NCBI RefSeq assembly: GCF_001543895.1
Contig: NZ_JYIJ01000018.1
Location: 186,001 to 250,000 of the forward strand
Length of the DNA stretch: 64,000 nucleotides
Direction: 5' to 3'
Origin: Carbonactinospora thermoautotrophica
GTDB taxonomy: Bacteria > Actinomycetota > Actinomycetes > Streptomycetales > Carbonactinosporaceae
Under the pieces are notes generated by a model that searched no databases, had not been told where the DNA came from, and saw nothing but the letters and a program-made list of their open reading frames with translations. Position numbers and translations under genes: made by a program. Shown one piece after another: positions 32,691 to 41,115 of this stretch; the stretch's first letter is position 1; every line of letters begins with the position of its first letter.

Positions 32691-33344
32691 ATGACCGATC
32701 AGGTGCCCCGGCAGTTGGTGCGGTTCCTGGTGTTCTCCGCCTCACTGCGCCGGGATTCGCTGAACTCCCGCCTCGCCGAGCTGGCGGCCCGCACGATCGA
32801 GGCCAACGGCGGGAAGGTGGACCGGGCCACCATGCGGGAGTTCGACGTGCCCTCCTACGACCAGGACGCGCAGGAGCAGGCGGGGTTCCCGCTGGGGGCG
32901 CAGGAGTTCCGCCGCCGGTTGGAGACGAGCGACGCCTTCGTGATCTCCTCGCCGGAGTACAACTTCTCGATGCCGGGCGTGCTCAAGAACGCCATCGACT
33001 GGGTGTCCCGGTACCGGCCGCAGCCGTTCAACGAGCGGCACGGCATGCTGCTCTCGGCGTCGCCGTCGATGGCCGGCGGCAACCGGGGGCTGTGGGCGCT
33101 GCGGGTGCCGCTGGAACACCTGGGTGCTCGGGTGTACCCGGACATGTTCTCCCTCGCCCAGGCGCACCAGGCGTTCGACGGGGACGGCCGGATCGCCGAC
33201 CGCCAGCTCCAGGAGTGGTTCGAGCGCAACGTCGTCGGTTTCATGGACCTAGTCGAGGCGGCGAAACACTATGTGTGCGCCAAGACCGCCTGGATCGAGT
33301 TCCTGGGCGAGCGGCCGGATCCGGCGACCCGCCGTGTGGAGTGA
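32691..33344 (+). CDS. NADPH-dependent FMN reductase
   Basis: 217 aa. Flavodoxin-like fold: FLVFSASLRRDSLNSRLAEL (FMN phosphate loop) and ISSPEYNFSMPGVLKNAIDW (flavin contact) are the family hallmarks; SMAGGNRGLWALR follows. It reduces FMN or azo/quinone-type substrates with NAD(P)H. Divergent from fasR. The nearby siderophore locus could use reduced flavin for iron release, but no operon link is seen. The next gene starts within its last codons. Confidence 0.9.
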   Translation: MTDQVPRQLVRFLVFSASLRRDSLNSRLAELAARTIEANGGKVDRATMREFDVPSYDQDAQEQAGFPLGAQEFRRRLETSDAFVISSPEYNFSMPGVLKNAIDWVSRYRPQPFNERHGMLLSASPSMAGGNRGLWALRVPLEHLGARVYPDMFSLAQAHQAFDGDGRIADRQLQEWFERNVVGFMDLVEAAKHYVCAKTAWIEFLGERPDPATRRVE

Positions 33345-34326
33345 CCCGACCGGGGACCGGTACCGGGAAGACCGGCTGTCCAGGTATCTTCCCGCCGTGA
33401 TCACCTCCGGGGAACGCGTCTGGTGGTTGCGCCTGCGGCGCCGCGTGGACGTGTTGTGGCAGGTGAGGCTGCTGGGCGAGGAGTCGCTCGAGGACACCGC
33501 CCTGTTCGAGATGTCCGGCGTCCAGTACGAGCTGTGGGCGGCGCCGCCGGACCGGTGGCGGCTGCGGCGCGGCGGCCGGCCCGCCGGGCTGCCGCTGCCC
33601 CGGGACGAGCGGATCATCGAGGGGAACCGCTGGTACTGGCTGGGACCGGACGACGGGGTGGAGTGGGGCGACGCGGCGGACTCCGCGCCTCCCACGTTCC
33701 GTCACCTGTTCGAGCCGTGGACGCTGCTGGAGCGCTGCCAGGTCAGCGAGACGGGCGCCGAGCCGGTCGCCGGGCGACCGGCGCGCGTGGTGGTCGCGCG
33801 CCCGCGGGACGGGGCCGACGTCACCGACTGGGGCGCGGGCGCGGACTCCTACCGGCTGCACCTGGACGCGGAGCTGGGCGTGGCGCTGCGCGCCGAGGCG
33901 TCCGGGCAGGGAGGCGTCTTCCAGGTGGAGGAGGTGCTGGAGCTGCGCGAGGAGCCGGACCCGGCGCCGGACCTGTTCCGGTTCACGCCGGGGCCGGATG
34001 ACGTGCTGTACCGGACGGGCGAGTCCGGGCCGGGGAAGCTCCTGCCGCTGGAGGACGCGGTCCGGGCGGCCCGGGCCGCCGGGTTCGACCTGCTGCTGCC
34101 GTACCCCCTGCCGGAGGGGGCGCGGCTGCGCGCCTGGCTGCACCGGCCCGGCGCGCAGCCCAGGGTGCGCGTCCAGGTGGACCTGGCCGACGGGGCGCGC
34201 GTGGTGCTGGTGCAGCGCGTCGCCGGCCCGGGCGAGAAGCCCCTGTGGGGCAACACGTACGTGGAGGTGTCCGGCTCGCTCCCGCAGGCGGAGCAGGTGC
34301 TGGCCGGGCTCGCGCCGGTGTCCTGA
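33334..34326 (+). CDS. Conserved-looking hypothetical protein (330 aa)
   Basis: GTG start overlapping the end of the FMN reductase gene. The protein is rich in aromatic beta segments (ERVWWLRLRRRVDVLWQVRL, YELWAAPPDRWRLRRGG, EGNRWYWLGPDDGVEWGD), then LFEPWTLLERCQV, AGRPARVVVARPRDG and repeats of acidic/Leu-rich stretches. The half-barrel pattern recalls LolA/RseB-like folds, but there is no signal peptide and I do not recognise a family. Strong overlap with the upstream gene argues for co-expression. Stops 140 bp before the first siderophore gene. Confidence 0.6.
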   Translation: MWSDPTGDRYREDRLSRYLPAVITSGERVWWLRLRRRVDVLWQVRLLGEESLEDTALFEMSGVQYELWAAPPDRWRLRRGGRPAGLPLPRDERIIEGNRWYWLGPDDGVEWGDAADSAPPTFRHLFEPWTLLERCQVSETGAEPVAGRPARVVVARPRDGADVTDWGAGADSYRLHLDAELGVALRAEASGQGGVFQVEEVLELREEPDPAPDLFRFTPGPDDVLYRTGESGPGKLLPLEDAVRAARAAGFDLLLPYPLPEGARLRAWLHRPGAQPRVRVQVDLADGARVVLVQRVAGPGEKPLWGNTYVEVSGSLPQAEQVLAGLAPVS

Positions 34327-34402
34327 CCCGAGCGTGCGTGACTCAAGTCACAGGAGCAGATCATGGCGTAGTGCTGCGCGCCGACCCCTTTCTTGGTCAA
34401 GA

Positions 34403-34445
34403 TTAGGTAAGCCTTACCTTCCTTTGCTAGGTTAGGCGAACCTAA
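34403..34445 (+). promoter_or_regulatory. Tandem iron boxes before the siderophore importer
   Basis: Two sites for the DmdR/IdeR iron repressor: TTAGGTAAGCCTTACCTT at 34403-34420 and CTAGGTTAGGCGAACCTAA at 34427-34445. Both match the actinobacterial consensus TTAGGTTAGGCTAACCTAA in most positions. The downstream permease gene starts 21 bp later, so binding would block transcription of the importer when iron is plentiful. Confidence 0.85.
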
Positions 34446-34466
34446 TTCCAGGAGGGGGGTTGTGGC

Positions 34467-35465
34467 ATGCCCGGCGTGCGCGCGCGGGCGGCGGCGTTAC
34501 TCGTGGTCGCTGTCGTCGCACTCTGCGGCTGCGTCCTGCTGAGCCTGTTCGTGGGCTCGCGAGGCATCGGCCCGCGAGCCGTCGTCGAGGCGTTCACCGC
34601 GTACGACGGGTCAACGGCGCACCTGGTGGTCCGGGAGATCCGGCTGCCGCGCACGCTGCTCGGCGTCGTGGTCGGGGCGGGCCTGGCCGTCGCCGGCGCG
34701 CTCATGCAGGGTCTCACCCGCAACCCGCTGGCCTCGCCCAGCGTGCTCGGGGTGAGCTCCGGCGCAGCGTTCGCGGTCGTGCTGGCGATCTACCTGCTCG
34801 GCATCGACTCGCCGCTGGGGTACGTCTGGTTCGCCGTGCTGGGGGCGCTGACGTGCGCGGTCGGCGTCCACGTGATCGCCGGGCGCGCGCAGGCCGGGCC
34901 GGTCCGGCTCGCGCTGAGCGGCGCGGTGCTGTCGACGATGCTCTCGTCTTGGAGCTACACGCTCATGGCGCTGAACAAGCGCACCGCCGACGAGGCCCGG
35001 TTCTGGCTCGCCGGCTCGCTCGCCGGGCGGCCGCTCGACGTGGTGTACGTGATCACGCCGTTCCTCGCCGTGGGCGTGGTGCTCGCCCTGGCGCTGATCC
35101 GGCCGCTCAACGCGCTGGCGCTCGGGGACGAGGCCGCGGTCTCCCTGGGCGTGCGGCCCGCACGGGCCCGGGTGCTCGGCGGGGCGGCGGTCGTGCTGCT
35201 CGCCGGGGGCGCGGTCGCCGGGGCGGGGCCGATCGCGTTCGTCGGCCTGGCCGTGCCGCACCTGGTCCGCCTGGTCACCGGACCCGACCACCGCTGGCTC
35301 GTGCCCGGGTGCCTGCTGGCCGGGCCGGTGCTGCTGCTCGCCGCGGACATGGCCGGCCGCGTCGTCATGGCCCCGCTGGAGCTGGAGGTGGGCATCGTCA
35401 CCGCGTTCCTCGGCGCTCCCGCGCTGTTCCTGCTGGCCCGCTACGCGAAGGTGGTGTCGCGGTGA
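34467..35465 (+). CDS. FecCD-type siderophore ABC permease 1
   Basis: 332 aa. About nine to ten membrane segments and the FecCD family blocks: REIRLPRTLLGVVVGAGLAV, GALMQGLTRNPLASPSVLGV, SGAAFAVVLAIYL, and near the end GPIAFVGLAVPHLVRLVTGP (the coupling-helix region that meets the ATPase). It imports ferric siderophore with the following permease, ATPase and binding protein. ATG with GGAGGGGGG upstream; a GTG 5 bp earlier is out of frame. Overlaps the next gene (GTGA). Confidence 0.93.
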   Translation: MPGVRARAAALLVVAVVALCGCVLLSLFVGSRGIGPRAVVEAFTAYDGSTAHLVVREIRLPRTLLGVVVGAGLAVAGALMQGLTRNPLASPSVLGVSSGAAFAVVLAIYLLGIDSPLGYVWFAVLGALTCAVGVHVIAGRAQAGPVRLALSGAVLSTMLSSWSYTLMALNKRTADEARFWLAGSLAGRPLDVVYVITPFLAVGVVLALALIRPLNALALGDEAAVSLGVRPARARVLGGAAVVLLAGGAVAGAGPIAFVGLAVPHLVRLVTGPDHRWLVPGCLLAGPVLLLAADMAGRVVMAPLELEVGIVTAFLGAPALFLLARYAKVVSR

Positions 35466-36520
35466 GCCGCGTCCGGCCTCGCCTCGCCCCGGCCCGTCCC
35501 GCCCCGGCCCGTCCCGCCGCGTCCGCGTCGCGCGGCCGGTCGGCGACGGTGGCGCTGGTCGCCGCCCTGGCCGCCGTCCCGGCGCTCGCCGCCTGGGCGT
35601 TGACCCTCGGCGACTACCCGATCTCGATCCCCGACGCGGTACGGGCGGCGTTCGGTCTCGGTACGGGCTCCGACGTGCTGGTCGTGCGGGAGTGGCGGCT
35701 GCCGCGCGTGCTCGCCGCGCTCGTGGTGGGCGCGGCGCTGGCGACCTCCGGCGCGCTGCTGCAGGGCCTGGTCCGCAACCCGCTGGCGGCCCCGGACGTG
35801 ATCGGCATCAGCGAGGGCGCGGCCCTGAGCGTGGTGTTGGGCACCGTGCTCGGCCTGCCGGCGCTGCTGCTGCCGGCGGCGGCCTTCGGCGGCGCGCTGG
35901 CGGCCGCGGCCCTGCTGGCGCTGCTCGCCTGGCGGCGCACCGTGTCGGAGGACCGGCTGGTGCTCATGGGCATCGCCCTGCACACCGCGCTGGCGGCGGC
36001 GGTGACCTTCCTTGTCGTCCGCTTCCCCGTGGACATCGCCCAGCAGGCGGTGCTGTGGACGGTGGGCAGCCTGTACGCGCGCGACTGGTTCCAGGTCGGG
36101 TTCGGCGCCGCCGCCCTCGCGGTGCTGCTGCCGGCGGCCGGCGCGCTGCTGCGCCCGCTGGGCGTGCTCCAGCTCGGGGACGACCTCGCCGCCGCCCTCG
36201 GCCAGCGGGTGGTGGCGACCCGGCTCGGCGTGCTCGGGGTCGCGGTGGCCCTGGCCGCGACCGGCGTGGCCGTCGGCGGCCCGATCGCCTTCGTCGCGCT
36301 GGCCGTGCCGCACATGGCGCGGTTCCTGGGCGGGTCGCTGCGAGCGGCCACGCTCACGCTCACCGCGGCGCTCGGCGCGCTGGTCGTGCTGGCCGCCGAC
36401 GTCGCCGCCCAGTACGCGCTCGGCTTCCCCCTGCCGGTGGGCGCGGTCACCGCCACGGTCGGGGCGCCTCTCTTCCTCTGGCTGTTGCTGCGTCACCATC
36501 GATCGGGAGTCGCCGAATGA
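35462..36520 (+). CDS. FecCD-type siderophore ABC permease 2
   Basis: 352 aa, GTG start within the first permease stop. Its Pro/Ala/Arg-rich N-terminus (30 residues) precedes the same family blocks: VREWRLPRVLAALVVGAAL, GALLQGLVRNPLAAPDVIGI, LGDDLAAALGQRVVATRL and GGPIAFVALAVPHMARFLGG. It forms the heterodimeric membrane pore with permease 1. The next gene starts 4 bp inside its stop. Confidence 0.93.
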   Translation: MSRVRPRLAPARPAPARPAASASRGRSATVALVAALAAVPALAAWALTLGDYPISIPDAVRAAFGLGTGSDVLVVREWRLPRVLAALVVGAALATSGALLQGLVRNPLAAPDVIGISEGAALSVVLGTVLGLPALLLPAAAFGGALAAAALLALLAWRRTVSEDRLVLMGIALHTALAAAVTFLVVRFPVDIAQQAVLWTVGSLYARDWFQVGFGAAALAVLLPAAGALLRPLGVLQLGDDLAAALGQRVVATRLGVLGVAVALAATGVAVGGPIAFVALAVPHMARFLGGSLRAATLTLTAALGALVVLAADVAAQYALGFPLPVGAVTATVGAPLFLWLLLRHHRSGVAE

Positions 36521-37353
36521 GCAGGTTGCGCGCCCAAGGGCTCACGCTCTCCTACGACGGGCGGATCGTGGTCGAAGGCCTGGACCTGGCGCTGCCCGAC
36601 GGCTCCTTCACCGTGATCGTCGGGCCGAACGCCTGCGGCAAGTCCACGCTGCTGCGCGGCCTGGCGCGCCTGCTCGCCCCCGACGCCGGGGTGGTCACCC
36701 TCGACGGCAAGGCGATCCACCGGATGCCGACGCGCGAGGTGGCCCGCACGCTCGGGCTGCTCCCGCAGTCCCCGGTGACCCCGGAGGCGATCTCGGTGGA
36801 GGCGCTGGTCCGCCGGGGCCGGTACCCGCACCAGCGGTTCCTCCAGCCCTGGAGCGCCGCCGACCAGGCCGCGGTGGACGCCGCGCTGGAGCGCACCGGC
36901 CTGGCGGAGCTGCGCGACCGGCCGGTGGACGAGCTGTCCGGCGGGCAGCGCCAGCGGGCGTGGATCGCGCTCGCGCTCGCCCAGGAGACGCCGCTGCTCC
37001 TGTTGGACGAGCCGACCACGTACCTGGACCTGCGCCACCAGCTCGACGTGCTCGACCTGCTGGCCGAGCTGCACGCCGCCCGGCGCACGGTCGTCGCGGT
37101 CCTGCACGACCTCAACCAGGCCTGCCGGTACGCCAGCCACCTGGTCGTCATGCGCGCCGGTCGGATCGTCGCGGCCGGCGAACCGGGCGAGGTGCTGACC
37201 GCCGAGCTGGTCGATCAGGTCTTCGGGGTGCCGTGCGCGATCGTGCCGGACCCGTTCACCGGCACCCCGCTGGTGGTGCCGCGCCCGCGGGCGTCCCGGA
37301 CGCCGCAGGCGCCGTCCCCGGTTGTCCCCGTTCCCCGCGCACAGGAAGGATGA
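36517..37353 (+). CDS. Siderophore ABC transporter ATPase
   Basis: 278 aa, FepC/FecE-like. Walker A is GPNACGKSTLLRGL, signature motif VDELSGGQRQRAWIA, Walker B LLLLDEPTTYLD and the switch His in AVLHDLNQACRYA. Residues 250-278 are a Pro-rich tail. It drives import of ferric siderophore and is part of the iron-regulated operon. Confidence 0.95.
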   Translation: MSRLRAQGLTLSYDGRIVVEGLDLALPDGSFTVIVGPNACGKSTLLRGLARLLAPDAGVVTLDGKAIHRMPTREVARTLGLLPQSPVTPEAISVEALVRRGRYPHQRFLQPWSAADQAAVDAALERTGLAELRDRPVDELSGGQRQRAWIALALAQETPLLLLDEPTTYLDLRHQLDVLDLLAELHAARRTVVAVLHDLNQACRYASHLVVMRAGRIVAAGEPGEVLTAELVDQVFGVPCAIVPDPFTGTPLVVPRPRASRTPQAPSPVVPVPRAQEG

Positions 37354-37355
37354 GC

Positions 37356-38336
37356 ATGATCTCCCTACGCCAGCGAGGCCGCTGGCTGGGCTACGCGTTC
37401 GCGTGCCTGGCCGCCGTCCTCCTCACCGCCTGCTCCGGTTCCGGCGGATCCGGGCAGGCCGCCCAGGATGCCGGACCGGGCTTCCCGGTGACGGTCAAGC
37501 ACGCCATGGGCGAGACGACGATTCCGAAGCGTCCGCAGCGGGTGGTCGTCCTGGACACCCCGGAGATGGACGCGGTCACCCTGCTGGGGATCGAGCCCGT
37601 GGGCGCCGCCGTCGTGGACCCGGCGACCGGGCAGTTCCCGGCGTACCTGAAGGACAAGATGGCCCGCACCGAGAAGGTCGGCTCGCTGGACGAGCCCAGC
37701 GTCGAGAAGATCGCGGCGCTCAAGCCGGACCTGATCCTGTCCTCCAAGGTGCGCCACGAGCAGATCTACGCCCAGCTGTCCAAGATCGCGCCGACGGTGT
37801 TCGCCGAGACCCCGGGCGCGCCGTGGAAGGACAACCTCAAGCTGTACGCCAAGGCGCTCGGCAAGGAGCAGGAGGCGGCGCAGGCGCTCGCCCGCTACCA
37901 GGAGCGCGCCCGTGAGCTGGGCGAGGCGATCAAGGCCAAGCACGGCGGCCAGGCGCCGACCGTCTCGGTGGTGCGGTTCGTCGACGGCCCGACCCGCTTC
38001 TACCAGAAGAAGAACTTCAGCGGCATCGTGCTCTCCGACGTCGGTGTGCGCCGGCCGCCGTTGCAGGACAAGGACGACTTCTCCCTCGACGTCGGCCCGG
38101 AACTGGCGGACCAGGCCGACGCGGACTACGTGTTCGTGATGGCGTACGGCGACCCGAGCAAGACCCAGAAGCAGGCGTTCCAGGCCAGCCCGCTGTGGCA
38201 GCGGATGAACGCCGTCAAGAACAACCGGGTCTTCGAGGTCGAGGACGAGGTCTGGATGCTCGGCATCGGGGTCCAGGGCGCGCACCTGATCCTGGACGAC
38301 CTCGCCCGCGCCGCGGGCGTGGATCCCCGTCGCTGA
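37356..38336 (+). CDS. Siderophore-binding lipoprotein (FecB/FepB-like)
   Basis: 326 aa from the ATG at 37356, which has AGGAAGG at normal spacing; the ATG at 37350 is too close to it. Lipoprotein signal peptide with lipobox LLTACSG. Class III periplasmic binding fold: TTIPKRPQRVVVLDTPEMDA, GIEPVGAAVV, VEKIAALKPDLILSS and the C-terminal NNRVFEVEDEVWMLGIGVQG. It should catch the ferric siderophore outside the membrane and hand it to the two permeases. Confidence 0.93.
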   Translation: MISLRQRGRWLGYAFACLAAVLLTACSGSGGSGQAAQDAGPGFPVTVKHAMGETTIPKRPQRVVVLDTPEMDAVTLLGIEPVGAAVVDPATGQFPAYLKDKMARTEKVGSLDEPSVEKIAALKPDLILSSKVRHEQIYAQLSKIAPTVFAETPGAPWKDNLKLYAKALGKEQEAAQALARYQERARELGEAIKAKHGGQAPTVSVVRFVDGPTRFYQKKNFSGIVLSDVGVRRPPLQDKDDFSLDVGPELADQADADYVFVMAYGDPSKTQKQAFQASPLWQRMNAVKNNRVFEVEDEVWMLGIGVQGAHLILDDLARAAGVDPRR

Positions 38337-38397
38337 GCAGCCCCAGCGGGGCCGGCCGGCCCCGGCCCCGCACCGCCTGATCCCGCGAAAGGTTCCC

Positions 38398-39654
38398 ATG
38401 GCCATCGAGCTGCCGCCGTCCGCCGCGCCACTGGACGCCCTGCCCGCGAGCGCCCTGCCCGGCCACGTGGCCGCGAAGCTGCACGCCCTCGCCGCGGGCG
38501 AGGAGCCGGTGAGCGCGTACCTGTACGACCCCGGCGTCGCCGCGGCCCGCGCCCGGGCCTTGCGGGCGGCTCTCCCCGGATGGGCGGAGGTCTGCTACGC
38601 GGTCAAGGCCAACTCCTTCCCGCCGGTGCTGGCCGCCCTGGCGAGCGGTGTGGACGGGTTCGAGGTCGCCTCGGTCACCGAGATCGCGCTGGCCCAGGAG
38701 GCGGCCGCCGCGGCGGGCCGGCCGGCCCGCCTGGTCGCCAGCGGGCCGGGCAAGAGCGCCCCGCTGCTCGCCGCGCTGGTCGAGGCGGGGGTCGAGGTGG
38801 TCAACGTCGAGAGCGTGCTGGAGCTGCACCGGCTGAACGCCGCCGCCGTGCGGGCCGGCCGGCGGGTCCCGGTCGCGCTGCGGGTGAACCCCGCCCGGGT
38901 GCCGGTCACCGGGTCGCTGCACATGGGCGGCACGGCCACGCAGTTCGGCGTCCCCGAGGCGGATGTGCCGGAAGCGCTGGCGGTGGCGCGGGCCCTGCCC
39001 GGCCTGGACGTGGTGGGCTTCCACGTCCACGCGGTGTGCAACAACCTGGACGCGGCCGCGCACGTGGCGTACGTGCGCTGGTGCCTGGACTGGAGCGCCC
39101 GCACGGCCGCCGCGCACGGCGTGGACCTGCGCGTGGTGGACGTGGGCGGCGGCATCGGGGTCGCGTTCGGCGGCGAGGACCCCTTCGACCTGGCGGTGTT
39201 CGGCGAACTGATGGCCGGTGTGCGGCCACCGGCCGGGGTGCGCGTGGTGTTCGAGCCGGGCCGCTGGCTGGTCGCCGACTGCGGCTACTACGCCGCGGAG
39301 GTGACCGACCTCAAGCACGCGTACGGCACCTGGTTCGCGGTGCTGCGCGGCGGCATCCACCACTTCCAACTGCCCACGTCCTGGGAGATCGCGCACAACT
39401 TCGCGGTGCTGCCGGTGGACGCCTGGCCGCACCCGTTCCCCCGCCCGGAGGTGCGGGACACGCCGGTCACGGTGGTGGGGGAGCTGTGCACGCCGGAGGA
39501 CACGCTGGCCAGGGACGTCACGGTGTCCCGCATCCGAGCCGGGGACGTGGTCGTGTTCCCCAACGCCGGGTCGTACGGCTGGGAGTTCGCCATGCACGAG
39601 TTCCTGGGCCATCCGCGCGCACCGCGCATCGCGCTCGGGGACGGGGCGGGCTGA
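38398..39654 (+). CDS. PLP-dependent decarboxylase, SbnH/DapDC fold type III
   Basis: 418 aa. Alanine-racemase-like (type III) decarboxylase. The PLP lysine lies in VCYAVKANSFPPVLAALA; GFHVHAVCNN, VDVGGGIGVAFGG, FEPGRWLVADCGYY and LCTPEDTLARDV supply PLP-phosphate and substrate contacts. In staphyloferrin B synthesis the homologous SbnH decarboxylates a citryl-diaminopropionate intermediate, and related enzymes act on diaminopimelate or ornithine. Sitting between the importer and the synthetases, it probably decarboxylates an amino-acid or citryl-amino-acid intermediate here. The precise substrate is not determined by sequence. Confidence 0.82.
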   Translation: MAIELPPSAAPLDALPASALPGHVAAKLHALAAGEEPVSAYLYDPGVAAARARALRAALPGWAEVCYAVKANSFPPVLAALASGVDGFEVASVTEIALAQEAAAAAGRPARLVASGPGKSAPLLAALVEAGVEVVNVESVLELHRLNAAAVRAGRRVPVALRVNPARVPVTGSLHMGGTATQFGVPEADVPEALAVARALPGLDVVGFHVHAVCNNLDAAAHVAYVRWCLDWSARTAAAHGVDLRVVDVGGGIGVAFGGEDPFDLAVFGELMAGVRPPAGVRVVFEPGRWLVADCGYYAAEVTDLKHAYGTWFAVLRGGIHHFQLPTSWEIAHNFAVLPVDAWPHPFPRPEVRDTPVTVVGELCTPEDTLARDVTVSRIRAGDVVVFPNAGSYGWEFAMHEFLGHPRAPRIALGDGAG

Positions 39655-39679
39655 GGGATTCCCCCGGCTCGACAGGAAG

Positions 39680-39698
39680 TTAGGTTAGGCTAACCTTA
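39680..39698 (+). promoter_or_regulatory. Iron box before the siderophore biosynthesis operon
   Basis: TTAGGTTAGGCTAACCTTA matches the DmdR/IdeR consensus at all but one or two positions. It lies 37 bp before the ATG of the aminotransferase and 25 bp after the decarboxylase stop, giving the biosynthetic genes their own iron-controlled promoter. Confidence 0.9.
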
Positions 39699-39735
39699 TC
39701 TTGATCACGATCACCTTCTGTCCCGGAGTCTGCCT

Positions 39736-41115
39736 ATGTCGGTCTGCACGGAGCTCACCGCTCCCGACCTCATGGCCGGGGTGCTGCACCGCCAGCGCAC
39801 CCGCGAATCCTCGGCGCGCACCTACGCCAGGTCGTTCCCGATCGTGCCGGTCCGCGCCCAGGGCATCACCGTGGAGGGCGCGGACGGCCGCCGCTACCTC
39901 GACTGCCTGTGCGGCGCCGGAACCCTGGCGCTCGGCCACAACCACCCGGTGGTCGTGGCGGCGGTCCGGCGCGTCCTGGACAGCGGCGCGCCGCTGCACA
40001 CCCTCGACATCGCTACCGCGGAGAAGGACGAGTTCGTCTCCACCCTGTTCGACACGCTGCCGGCGGAACTGGCCCGCGGCGCCCGGATCCACTTCTGCGG
40101 CCCGGCCGGCACCGACGCGGTCGAGGCCGCGCTGAAACTCGCCCAGACCGCCACCGGGCGGCGGGGGCTGCTCACCTTCACCGGCGCCTACCACGGCATG
40201 ACCGCCGGGGCGCTCGCGGTCTCCGGCGGGGTCGCGGTCAGGGAACCGCTCGCCGCGTTCACCGGCGAGGTGACCCGGCTGCCGTACCCGTACTCCTACC
40301 GCTGCCCGTTCGGCGTCGGCGGGCCGCAGGGGGCGCAGCTGGCCGCCGCGTATGCCGAGCGGCTGCTGGACGACCCGCACTCCGGGGTGGTGGCGCCCGC
40401 CGCGATGATCCTGGAGGTAGTGCAGGGCGAGGGCGGCGTGGTGCCCGCGCCCGACGAGTGGCTGCGGGCGATGCGGCGGATCACCGCCGAGCGCGGCATC
40501 CCGCTCATCGTCGACGAGGTGCAGACCGGGGTGGGGCGCACCGGCGCGTTCTGGGCCGTCGAACACAGCGGGGTGGTGCCCGACATCCTCGTGCTCTCCA
40601 AGGCCATCGGCGGCAGCCTGCCGCTCGCCGTGATCGTGTACCGGGAGGAGCTGGACGCCTGGGCGCCCGGCGCGCACACCGGAACCTTCCGCGGCAACCT
40701 GCTGGCCATGGCGGCCGGCGCGGCCACCTTGCGTTTCGTCGCCGCGGAGGGGCTGGACCGGCGGGCCGCCGAGCTGGGCGACCGGATGCTCGGCCAGCTG
40801 CGGGCGCTGCAGGCCGAGCACCCGGTGATCGGCGACGTCCGGGGCCGCGGGCTCATGATCGGGGTGGAGCTGGTCGACCCGGCCGCCGACCCCGACCCCT
40901 GCGGCGCCCGGCCCGCCGCGCCGGACCTCGCCCGGCGGGTCCGGGAGGAGTGCCTGCGCCGCGGCCTGATCGTCGAGCTGGGCGGCCGCCACGACGCGGT
41001 CGTGCGGCTGCTGCCGCCGCTCACCCTCACCGACGAGGAGGCCGGCGCCGTCCTGGACCGCCTGGCCGATGCCGTGGTCGCGGCCGAGCGGGAGCACGGG
41101 AGGGCCCGCCCGTGA
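39736..41115 (+). CDS. Diaminobutyrate-2-oxoglutarate aminotransferase (RhbA-like)
   Basis: 459 aa, class III aminotransferase. It makes L-2,4-diaminobutyrate from aspartate semialdehyde. Blocks: CLCGAGTLALGHNHPVV, FTGAYHGMTAGALA, IVDEVQTGVGRTGAFWA, and the PLP lysine in ILVLSKAIGGSLPLAVIV; then HTGTFRGNLLAMAAGAA. It is followed, with a GTGA overlap, by a diaminobutyrate-decarboxylase-like gene, the RhbA-RhbB pair that yields 1,3-diaminopropane in rhizobactin 1021 and schizokinen pathways. Confidence 0.88.
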   Translation: MSVCTELTAPDLMAGVLHRQRTRESSARTYARSFPIVPVRAQGITVEGADGRRYLDCLCGAGTLALGHNHPVVVAAVRRVLDSGAPLHTLDIATAEKDEFVSTLFDTLPAELARGARIHFCGPAGTDAVEAALKLAQTATGRRGLLTFTGAYHGMTAGALAVSGGVAVREPLAAFTGEVTRLPYPYSYRCPFGVGGPQGAQLAAAYAERLLDDPHSGVVAPAAMILEVVQGEGGVVPAPDEWLRAMRRITAERGIPLIVDEVQTGVGRTGAFWAVEHSGVVPDILVLSKAIGGSLPLAVIVYREELDAWAPGAHTGTFRGNLLAMAAGAATLRFVAAEGLDRRAAELGDRMLGQLRALQAEHPVIGDVRGRGLMIGVELVDPAADPDPCGARPAAPDLARRVREECLRRGLIVELGGRHDAVVRLLPPLTLTDEEAGAVLDRLADAVVAAEREHGRARP